Below are positions 8,060 to 14,502 of a DNA stretch of 46,124 bases, piece by piece. The position numbers and the translations under genes were made by a program. A model generated the notes under the pieces. It ran no database searches, was not told where the DNA came from, and was given only the letters and a program-made list of their open reading frames with translations. Origin of the DNA: UBA3064 sp016868095 (GTDB lineage Bacteria > Pseudomonadota > Gammaproteobacteria > Burkholderiales > Burkholderiaceae_E); assembly GCA_041175665.1 (NCBI GenBank), contig JBEDEM010000004.1:1-46124 (forward strand). Direction: 5' to 3'. How positions within the stretch are numbered: position 1 is the first letter of the stretch; every line of letters begins with the position of its first letter.

Positions 8060-8937
8060 GGCGAAGTTCCTTCACGCTTTACATCGAACAGACCCCAGAG
8101 TGTCGCACCGAGAATCAATAGCGCGCCAATCACCGTGAGAAGACCAAGGGTTTCCCCGCCGAGGGCGATGGCCGATAGCACGGCAAAAACCAATTCAGAA
8201 AGCATCACCAAGGCAGTGATCCGTGCGGGCAATCGTGCCGCGCCGTACTGCAAAGCCATGTTGGCTGCAACAAAAGCGAGCGTCAGCATCGCTAAAGGCA
8301 ACATCCATGTCCATGAAAAGGCCGGGATACCCGCAACCAATCCAAAAGGCGCAAGGCCGAGCGCAAGCGCCGCAGGCAGGAGTGCTCCCCCGAGAAACAT
8401 CGCCAAGGCGCGTGCGGCGGTGGCGGAAGCGGCGTGTTTCTTTAACAATAGGTTGGTAAAGGCGAAACCCATGCCTCCCAAGAGGCCCAACCAGTCGCCA
8501 AGTTGACTAGGCAAAGGCAGACCCATGCCCGGGCGCCAAAGTACAAGGCTTGCACCCGCTATCGCGCAAAGGACTTGTACCAGTCCGTTTACGCTTATTG
8601 CCTCGCCCAAAAGCCAACGCGCTCCAATTAAGGACCACACGGGCATGAGATAAAAAAGTAGGACGACTCGGACCACTTCGCCCACCGTTACTCCCCAATT
8701 AAAGCAGGCATTGGTAGCGCCTGATGCAAGCATCAAGGCCCAAAGACCAGGCGTGGCAAGCACAACTTTTAAGGCTGCTGGTTTGCTAGCGAGCAATACC
8801 AGCGCCGACAGCCCATAAATGCCACTGGTTGACCAAAGCGCGGCCAGACCGAGATTATCGAGTTGCCTAAATGGCCACCAAGACAATCCCCAGACGAAGG
8901 CATTAAACAAAAGGGCAAGGGCTGCGGTTTGCATCAT
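8056..8937 (-). CDS. EamA/DMT superfamily transporter
   Basis: A 293-residue inner-membrane protein with about ten hydrophobic helices arranged as two EamA-type halves (first half from WGLSWWPFR, second from LGDWLGLLGGMGFAFTNLLLKK). The family exports or takes up small metabolites; the substrate cannot be read from the sequence. The second helix end (TNACFNWGVTVGEVVRVVLLFYLMPVWS) shows the usual EamA conserved region. ATG 8937 and ATG 8934 are both possible starts. It is translationally coupled to glutathione peroxidase by a 4-base overlap. Confidence 0.88.
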   Translation of the reverse strand: MMQTAALALLFNAFVWGLSWWPFRQLDNLGLAALWSTSGIYGLSALVLLASKPAALKVVLATPGLWALMLASGATNACFNWGVTVGEVVRVVLLFYLMPVWSLIGARWLLGEAISVNGLVQVLCAIAGASLVLWRPGMGLPLPSQLGDWLGLLGGMGFAFTNLLLKKHAASATAARALAMFLGGALLPAALALGLAPFGLVAGIPAFSWTWMLPLAMLTLAFVAANMALQYGAARLPARITALVMLSELVFAVLSAIALGGETLGLLTVIGALLILGATLWGLFDVKREGTSP

Positions 8938-8959
8938 GAACTTGCGAATTGCCCTTCAA

Positions 8960-9010
8960 TGGGGCTCATCGAGCCCCAGTCGTGATGGTCAAAGCGGGCT
9001 GTGAACCCGC
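8960..9010 (-). terminator. Two hairpins after rpoH, possible terminator
   Basis: Two perfect stems lie between rpoH and the transporter gene: 8960-8967 with 8971-8978 (eight base pairs, three-base loop) and 8994-8998 with 9006-9010 (GCGGG/CCCGC). On the minus strand the GCGGG stem is followed by only TTT, so termination would be weak. They may also shape the 3' end of the rpoH message. Confidence 0.45.
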
Positions 9011-9020
9011 AATGGCGACC

Positions 9021-9920
9021 TTATACGTATGCAGCAAGCAATTGGCGCAAGCGCATCAGGGCTTTGACTTCGATCTGGCGAATACGTTCGGCGGAAACGC
9101 CAAATTCTGCAGCCAAGTCGTGGAGTGTTAGTGCCTCCGATTCATCTTGATTGAGCCAGCGCGCCCGGATAATGCGTTGGCTTCTCGGGTCGAGTTGCTC
9201 GATGGCCTCTGAAAGGCCCTCGCTCTCCAGCCAGCCTTGTTCTTGCGCCTGCAGGCGCTGAGCAGGGTCTGCGCCCGGTGCTGCAAGATAAGCAATCGGG
9301 GCAAAAGACTCATCGTCTTCGCTTCCACCTGGCTCAAGTGCAAGTTCCTGGCCGCTCAAACGCATATCCATTTCAAGCACGTCTGCTTCGCGTACGTTGA
9401 GGCGCTGAGCAATCGCATGGACTTCAGCGGTTGTCAGTTGGGCGCTTGCCGATTTTTCGAGCTCTTGCTTTTGCGATCGCAGATTGAAAAAGAGCTTGCG
9501 CTGCGCCTTGGTGGTCGCGACCTTAACCATGCGCCAATTACGCAAAATAAACTCGTGGATTTCGGCTTTGATCCAATGCAAGGCGAAGGAGACGAGACGA
9601 ACACCACGTTCAGGGTCAAATCGCTTCACCGCTTTCATGAGGCCGACATTGCCCTCTTGGATCAAATCAGCGTGGGGTAGTCCGTAGCCCAGATATTGCC
9701 TGGCGGTCGAAACCACCAGACGCAGATGCGACAAAATCAGTTCACGCGCTGCGTCGAGGTCACCTTGATCACGCAGTTTGCGGCCAAGCTCAGTTTCACG
9801 CTCGGGGCTGAGCAAGGGAAGGCGGTTAACTGCCGAAATATAGGCCTCCAAGTTACCGATTGCTGGCAAACTAAAACTTGCCATATTGCTTGTGAGGCTT
9901 AGTGCGTTGCTTGTAGCCAT
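9021..9920 (-). CDS. rpoH: RNA polymerase heat-shock sigma factor RpoH (sigma-32)
   Basis: Directs RNA polymerase to heat-shock promoters. The 299-residue protein has sigma-70 region 2 (ARELILSHLRLVVSTARQY, DLIQEGNVGLMKAVKRFDP, LRNWRMVKVATTK) with the RpoH box QRKLFFNLRS directly after it, which separates it from RpoD and RpoS, and region 4 (LHDLAAEFGVSAERIRQIEVKALMRLR). I choose ATG 9920 (MATSNAL) because GGGAG lies 7 bases upstream; the ATG two codons earlier is only one base from that site. A CIRCE operator and an extended -10 promoter lie about 90-120 bases upstream. Confidence 0.96.
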   Translation of the reverse strand: MATSNALSLTSNMASFSLPAIGNLEAYISAVNRLPLLSPERETELGRKLRDQGDLDAARELILSHLRLVVSTARQYLGYGLPHADLIQEGNVGLMKAVKRFDPERGVRLVSFALHWIKAEIHEFILRNWRMVKVATTKAQRKLFFNLRSQKQELEKSASAQLTTAEVHAIAQRLNVREADVLEMDMRLSGQELALEPGGSEDDESFAPIAYLAAPGADPAQRLQAQEQGWLESEGLSEAIEQLDPRSQRIIRARWLNQDESEALTLHDLAAEFGVSAERIRQIEVKALMRLRQLLAAYV

Positions 9921-10010
9921 CAACATACTCCCGATATGAAGAGGACAGACTCAGTGGTTCAACGGTCGAATCTGGTGAATGAACGGAAGAATTCTTGCTT
10001 GCATGGCTCG

Positions 10011-10019
10011 ATTTTAGCA
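10011..10019 (-). promoter_or_regulatory. Extended -10 promoter element of rpoH
   Basis: Read on the minus strand this is TGC-TAAAAT: a five-of-six match to the sigma-70 -10 box preceded by TG, the extended -10 feature. A clear -35 box at 17 bases is missing. It overlaps the downstream half of the CIRCE repeat, so a bound repressor would block it. The transcript would have a leader of roughly 85 bases before ATG 9920. Confidence 0.65.
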
Positions 10020-10040
10020 CTCGACGACAAAGAGTGCTAG
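10014..10040 (-). promoter_or_regulatory. CIRCE element (HrcA operator) upstream of rpoH
   Basis: TTAGCACTC, nine bases, then GAGTGCTAG. This matches the CIRCE consensus (TTAGCACTC-N9-GAGTGCTAA) at 17 of 18 positions with exact spacing. CIRCE is the binding site of the heat-sensitive repressor HrcA, known mainly before groESL and dnaK. Here it lies in the 138-base gap between ftsY and rpoH and overlaps the rpoH promoter, so HrcA probably represses rpoH. Confidence 0.93.
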
Positions 10041-10058
10041 CAAGATGGCTTTGACGTC

Positions 10059-11378
10059 TTAACAATCCAACAATGCGTTGGCAAATTCCTCGGCACGGAA
10101 GGCTTGTAAATCGTCAACGCCCTCACCCACACCAATGAAATAAACGGGTATCGGTCGATCTTTGAGTTGGTGCGCGAGGGCTAGCAGGGCGCCGCCTTTG
10201 GCGGTGCCGTCGAGTTTAGTCACAACCAAACCGCTTAGGGAGATCGCCTCGTCAAAAGCCTTAACTTGATGGAGCATGTTTTGCCCGGTGTTGCCATCTA
10301 GTATGAGCAAGGCCTCGTGAGGAGCATCACTCATGGCCTTGCCAATAACGCGGCGAATCTTTTTGAGTTCATCCATTAAATGGCTTTGGGTTGGAAGTCT
10401 GCCTGCGGTGTCGATCATCACGACACCACTTTGACGCGCACGGCCTGCGCTTACCGCATCAAAAGCCACCGCTGCGGGGTCACCGCCTTGTTGAGCGATG
10501 ACCTCGACCCCGTTGCGTTCGCCCCAAATCGCAAGTTGCTCGCGCGCGGCTGCTCGGAAGGTGTCGCCCGCCGCAAGTAAAACGCTTTTGCCTTCTCGTT
10601 GAACATGCCTTGCGAGCTTGCCGATCGACGTCGTTTTTCCCGCGCCGTTCACACCGGCAATCATCAAGACAAGCGGGGTACTTCGATCCAGATCAATACC
10701 GCCTTCAAGCGGTATGAGCCGATCCCGAATGAGGTCGCGAAGGCGATAGCGTACGGCCTGGCCGTCGTGGAGTTTTTCCTGTTTGATCGCCTGCCTTAAG
10801 GCGCTGATCAGGGACTCGGTGGCTGCAATCCCAGCGTCGGCTTGAATCAGCGCGGACTCCAGGTCTTCAAGCATTTGCTCGTCAACTTTGACCACACCAA
10901 AAAGATCGGCAAGTTGATTGCGGGTCTTGGCAAGCCCTCCTTTAAGTCGAGCAAACCATCCACGCTTCGAGGCGCCTTCATCCTTCGAGGCGCCTTCATC
11001 GTTAGTGCTTGCGGCATCTGCAGCGGCAGGGGCCAACGTCATGGCTTCAGGCTTCAAAGGCGCGGCGACTTCAGTGGGCAAGGCAGACTGTTGAGTTGCA
11101 CCGACCGGTGCTGGAGGCGAGGCCTGGGTTTGCGTGTTGGCGACTACCTCCGCCCTAGACGACTGAACAAGCTGGGGATCGGGCGACTCTGAGTCCTGGG
11201 GACTAGGCGACTCAGCAATCTGAGGACTTGGCGATTCAGCAACCTGAGGACGAGGCGATTCAGCAACCTGGGGACTTGGCGGCTCCGCTACTTGGGGATC
11301 AGGCGCCTGAGCTGACTCGCTTTCGCTTGTTGGGGAGGGAGTAAAAACCGACTTTAGTCGACGAAAAAATCCAAACAT
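10059..11378 (-). CDS. ftsY: Signal recognition particle receptor FtsY
   Basis: SRP receptor GTPase that brings ribosomes making membrane proteins to the translocon. The protein of 439 residues has a long acidic/proline-rich N-terminal A region, then the SRP N domain (about 150-220) and the G domain with GVNGAGKTTSIGKLARH, DTAGRLPTQ and TKLDGTAKGG. I choose ATG 11378 (MFGFFRRLKSVF), whose amphipathic start is typical; the frame runs open upstream to 11483 but with no family likeness and into the divergent rsmD. The A region contains six 8-residue repeats and an exact DEGASK duplication. Transcribed divergently from rsmD. Confidence 0.95.
   Translation of the reverse strand: MFGFFRRLKSVFTPSPTSESESAQAPDPQVAEPPSPQVAESPRPQVAESPSPQIAESPSPQDSESPDPQLVQSSRAEVVANTQTQASPPAPVGATQQSALPTEVAAPLKPEAMTLAPAAADAASTNDEGASKDEGASKRGWFARLKGGLAKTRNQLADLFGVVKVDEQMLEDLESALIQADAGIAATESLISALRQAIKQEKLHDGQAVRYRLRDLIRDRLIPLEGGIDLDRSTPLVLMIAGVNGAGKTTSIGKLARHVQREGKSVLLAAGDTFRAAAREQLAIWGERNGVEVIAQQGGDPAAVAFDAVSAGRARQSGVVMIDTAGRLPTQSHLMDELKKIRRVIGKAMSDAPHEALLILDGNTGQNMLHQVKAFDEAISLSGLVVTKLDGTAKGGALLALAHQLKDRPIPVYFIGVGEGVDDLQAFRAEEFANALLDC
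10965..11000 (-). repeat. 18-base perfect tandem duplication in ftsY
   Basis: The plus-strand unit CTTCGAGGCGCCTTCATC occurs at 10965-10982 and again at 10983-11000 without a change, encoding DEGASK twice just before the SRP N domain. The identity of the two copies suggests a recent event. Confidence 0.92.
11160..11303 (-). repeat. 24-base degenerate tandem array in the FtsY A region
   Basis: Six in-frame units of 24 bases encode the 8-residue pattern PSPQVAES with variants (PDPQVAEP, PRPQVAES, PSPQIAES, PSPQDSES, PDPQLVQS), residues 26-73 of FtsY. The pattern is proline- and glutamate-rich and probably unstructured. Units vary more than the DEGASK duplication, so the array is older. Confidence 0.9.
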
Positions 11379-11453
11379 TGATTGCGCACCCGCATGAAGG
11401 GGGAGGCTTTGCGCTCGCGGCGCAAAGCTTGGAAGAGGGCTTAGACTGCCCTC

Positions 11454-12158
11454 GTGCATAGTATCGATGATGACACATTGCAATCAACACACGAGAAAGC
11501 CTTGACCACGCCAAGCAATCCACGAGAACCAAATAGGCTCGCTCGAGCCCAGGGGAGCTTGCGCATCATCGCTGGACGGTGGCGATCAAGACAAGTCGCT
11601 GTTCCAGCCATCGAAGGCCTAAGACCAACCCCCGATCGGGTGCGCCAGACATTATTTGATTGGCTCCAGCATTTTTGGGCAGGCCAGGGGCAGGATTTAA
11701 GCGGCATGAGGGTGCTTGATGCATTCGCAGGCAGTGGTGCGCTAGGATTTGAAGCGGCTTCGCGCGGAGCGAGCCATGTCAGCTTTCTTGAACAGCACCC
11801 GCTAGCAAGTCAAATGCTGGCGCGGCAGATCGCAAGTTTCCAGGCTGCAAATTTGCAATTGATCAGCGGCCATGCCTTGCGGATTATGGAGCGACTCAAC
11901 CGTGCTGCTGAGCGCTTCGATTTGGTGCTGCTTGACCCGCCGTTTGCCTCGCAACTGCACTTGCCGGCAGCTCAATTGGCCATACCCTTGTTATCGGAGG
12001 CTGGTTTGCTTTATGTCGAGTCCGATCAGAGCTGGGCCGAGCACCTGAGAATGGCCAATGAGCCAGCGAGGGAGCTGCTTGCCCATGGCTTTATGGTGCT
12101 CAGGCACGCTAAGGCTGGTTCAGTGCATTACCATTTACTGCAGAAAAACTCAGCTTAA
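11454..12158 (+). CDS. rsmD: 16S rRNA (guanine(966)-N(2))-methyltransferase RsmD
   Basis: Methylates G966 of 16S rRNA in the assembled small subunit using S-adenosylmethionine. The core starts at SLRIIAGRWRSRQVAVP and contains the substrate loop RPTPDRVRQTLFDWL, the SAM-binding motif LDAFAGSGALGFEAASRGA and the catalytic motif LLDPPF. The 234-residue length includes a 34-residue leader from ATG 11454, longer than usual, so the start may be internal. It begins 75 bases from the divergent ftsY start and is followed by coaD, the usual partner gene. Confidence 0.94.
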   Translation: MHSIDDDTLQSTHEKALTTPSNPREPNRLARAQGSLRIIAGRWRSRQVAVPAIEGLRPTPDRVRQTLFDWLQHFWAGQGQDLSGMRVLDAFAGSGALGFEAASRGASHVSFLEQHPLASQMLARQIASFQAANLQLISGHALRIMERLNRAAERFDLVLLDPPFASQLHLPAAQLAIPLLSEAGLLYVESDQSWAEHLRMANEPARELLAHGFMVLRHAKAGSVHYHLLQKNSA

Positions 12159-12176
12159 ATCACACGCGGCCACCTT

Positions 12177-12692
12177 ATGACAACAGCGATCTACCCTGGC
12201 ACCTTTGATCCGATGACCCGAGGCCACGAGGACTTGGTCCGGCGAGCCTGTTCGCTTTTCGACCAATTGATTGTTGCCGTCGCCATAAGTCGCTCCAAAT
12301 CGACCTGGTTCGATTTACAAGAGCGCATTGCGATTGCTCAAGCGGTTTTTGCCGGCGAGGCGAAAGTGAGAATCATTCCCTTTGAAGGCCTACTGGTCGA
12401 TGTCATGCGAAAAGAGCATGCCAAGGTGGTGATTCGTGGCGTTCGATCAGTGACTGACTTCGATTACGAAGTACCCATGGCAGGTATGAATCGACGCATG
12501 TTGCCAGGTATGGAGACGGTTTTTTTGCTCCCTGCTGATGATCTTGCGCACGTATCGGGCAGCCTGGTTCGGGAGATCGCCAAAATGGGTGGGCCTTTTG
12601 AGCCCTTTGTTCCGGAAGTGGTTGTGCCGTGGATCAAACAAAGGCAAAACCAGGCACAAAAACTTCCTTCATCAACCCAATCCTCGGCCTAA
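12177..12692 (+). CDS. coaD: Phosphopantetheine adenylyltransferase
   Basis: Transfers AMP to 4'-phosphopantetheine, the penultimate step of coenzyme A synthesis. The 171-residue nucleotidyltransferase shows the N-terminal YPGTFDPMTRGHEDLVRRA with the RGH form of the T/HxGH motif, the conserved VIRGVRSVTDFDYEVPMAGMNRR, and the C-terminal VSGSLVREIAKMGG. It starts 18 bases after rsmD and ends 6 bases before the ferredoxin gene, so the three form an operon. Confidence 0.97.
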   Translation: MTTAIYPGTFDPMTRGHEDLVRRACSLFDQLIVAVAISRSKSTWFDLQERIAIAQAVFAGEAKVRIIPFEGLLVDVMRKEHAKVVIRGVRSVTDFDYEVPMAGMNRRMLPGMETVFLLPADDLAHVSGSLVREIAKMGGPFEPFVPEVVVPWIKQRQNQAQKLPSSTQSSA

Positions 12693-12698
12693 ATCGCC

Positions 12699-12956
12699 AT
12701 GGCTCTGAAGATTACCGATGAGTGTATCAACTGTGATGTTTGCGAACCCGCCTGCCCAAACCAGGCGATTTCGATGGGCGAGGAAATCTATCAAATCAAT
12801 CCTGACCGTTGTACCGAATGTATTGGCCATTTCGATGAGCCCCAATGCCAGGTACTTTGCCCTGTCAGTTGCATACCGCAAGATCCGGATCGACCCGAGA
12901 CCGTCGAGTTGTTGTGGGCAAAATTCATAAGCCTTCAGTCGGATAAGTGTTCATAA
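12699..12956 (+). CDS. YfhL family 4Fe-4S dicluster ferredoxin
   Basis: Small electron carrier of 85 residues with two iron-sulfur sites: CINCDVCEPACP (Cx2Cx2Cx3C) and the expanded second site CTECIGHFDEPQCQVLCPVSC, in which eight residues separate the second and third cysteines, as in YfhL/Allochromatium-type ferredoxins. Starting at ATG 12699 the first cluster begins at residue 10. It follows coaD by 6 bases; coaD-ferredoxin pairs are common in betaproteobacteria. The redox partner cannot be told from the sequence. Confidence 0.93.
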   Translation: MALKITDECINCDVCEPACPNQAISMGEEIYQINPDRCTECIGHFDEPQCQVLCPVSCIPQDPDRPETVELLWAKFISLQSDKCS

Positions 12957-12978
12957 GGCCTGATTCGCTCAGGCATTT

Positions 12979-14502
12979 TCAGATCGGACACAATTCGATC
13001 GATTCAAAAATTTGGGCGCTGCGCCAAGCCTCGACTTCGTTGCGAAGGCTAGCGTGACTCAAGGGGTGCTGTTCAAGCCACTGTCTTGATAATTCGATTC
13101 GAACCTGCCGCTTGCGAGCGAATAAGGCGGGCAGCAATACCTCTTTACGGTCTCTGCGCCGGTGCAAAATAACCGACAGACGAAGGCAAAGCACCATGAG
13201 CCATTCGCGTTCTTGGCTCAAAAGCCCCTGAAGTTTACGTAAGGAGCCCGATTGCCCAAGCGCTAAATTGGCGAGCCGGTTTTTCTCGCTCAGTGAAAAC
13301 CCGGGCATTTCAGCGTGGAGCAGGATGTAGCCAGAATGTTTGTGGTAGTCAGCCTGAGCAATCGAAAAGCCTACTTCGGCCAATCGCGCAGCCCATCCCA
13401 GCAACATTCTTTGCGCTTGGAGTTCCTCTTGAACGCCTCTAGCGGTCTGATCAAACAAGGCCATGGCGGTTTCTGCTACACGTTCTGCATGCTCACGATC
13501 AACACCGTAGCGCAATTGCAAAGCGTCTACGGTGACGGCACGCATATCCTGCCCAGAACTCCGACCCAGTAAATCGTAGAGCACACCTTCACGGAGCGCT
13601 GCTGGACAGTAACGCATCGAGTCGAGATCGAATTCATCAAAAACCGCACGCATGACAGCAATGCCACCAGCAAGAACCGGTCGACGGTCGGCTCGAATCC
13701 CCTTCAAATCAAGTCGATCGGGATGTCCGGCCTTAATCAGGCGGCGCTGCAAGTCAGTAAGGCTGTCGCGGTCGAGTATGTCGCGCTGATAGTTCAATTG
13801 GGCAAGTTGGGTGAGCGCCTTGGCAGTTCCCGAGGTGCCGACTGCATAACGCCAGCCCTTTAGACGGTATTGTGTGCCGACAGCGCCAAGACTTGTTCTT
13901 GCATAGGCGATCGCCTCTTCCATGGCATGCTTATCAACCATCCCGTCCGGGAAAAACCGTCTGCTCAGCGACACGCAGCCTACATAGCAGGATTCAAGGG
14001 CCTCGGGCTCGTAGTCCGTACCCAAAATGCATTCGGTCGACCCGCCGCCAATGTCAACGACTAAGCGCTGCTGACCGTCACGCGGCAGATCATGGGCTGC
14101 GCCTTCGTAGATGAGCCGTGCTTCTTCAACGCCGGAGATGACTTCGATCGGAAAGCCTAGAGCGGCCTCAGCGCCATTTAAAAAGTGTTTGGCGTTTGCA
14201 GCTACCCTTAAGGTGTTGGTTGCAACCACGCGTACGCGATTCGGGCCAAAAGAGCGCAAACGCTCGGCAAAGCGGTGCAGCGCCAGCAGCGCGCGCTGCT
14301 GAGAAGCCGCATCGAGATGGCCATCGGCTTGCAGTCCGGCAGCAAGCCGAACGGTTTCCTTCAGGATATCCAAAGGGAGAATTTGAGCCCCCAGGCTCGA
14401 TTGCCTTACTCTCCCGATGAGTAGCCGAAAGCTATTGGAGCCCAGGTCAACCGCGGCCAATAATTCTGAAGGTGATTGAATCAGCGAGGAGTGAGCAGGC
14501 AT
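12979..14502 (-). CDS. ppx: Exopolyphosphatase Ppx/GppA
   Basis: Removes terminal phosphates from polyphosphate (or converts pppGpp to ppGpp). With ATG 14502 the protein has 507 residues. The ASKHA-fold ATPase core shows LLAAVDLGSNSFRLLIGRV near the N-terminus, EVISGVEEARLIYEGA, VVDIGGGSTECILG and LREGVLYDLL, followed by an HD-like C-terminal helical domain. The frame stays open to 14625 but that part is antisense to ppk and unrelated. The start codon overlaps that of the divergent ppk (CATG at 14500-14503), and no good ribosome binding site is seen for this gene. Together with ppk it sets the polyphosphate level. Confidence 0.94.
   Translation of the reverse strand: MPAHSSLIQSPSELLAAVDLGSNSFRLLIGRVRQSSLGAQILPLDILKETVRLAAGLQADGHLDAASQQRALLALHRFAERLRSFGPNRVRVVATNTLRVAANAKHFLNGAEAALGFPIEVISGVEEARLIYEGAAHDLPRDGQQRLVVDIGGGSTECILGTDYEPEALESCYVGCVSLSRRFFPDGMVDKHAMEEAIAYARTSLGAVGTQYRLKGWRYAVGTSGTAKALTQLAQLNYQRDILDRDSLTDLQRRLIKAGHPDRLDLKGIRADRRPVLAGGIAVMRAVFDEFDLDSMRYCPAALREGVLYDLLGRSSGQDMRAVTVDALQLRYGVDREHAERVAETAMALFDQTARGVQEELQAQRMLLGWAARLAEVGFSIAQADYHKHSGYILLHAEMPGFSLSEKNRLANLALGQSGSLRKLQGLLSQEREWLMVLCLRLSVILHRRRDRKEVLLPALFARKRQVRIELSRQWLEQHPLSHASLRNEVEAWRSAQIFESIELCPI

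Noticed and set aside
11160..11303. Regularly spaced repeats considered as a CRISPR array
   Set aside because: Units are contiguous 24-base coding repeats without spacers, inside ftsY, and keep the reading frame. No CRISPR array is visible anywhere in the window.
11379..11483. Longer N-terminal versions of FtsY, and similar upstream extensions of lptA, ptsN, hpf, mlaD, the LON-domain protein and ppx
   Set aside because: The extra residues have no family likeness and fall over neighbouring genes; internal starts fit known N-termini and, where visible, ribosome binding sites.
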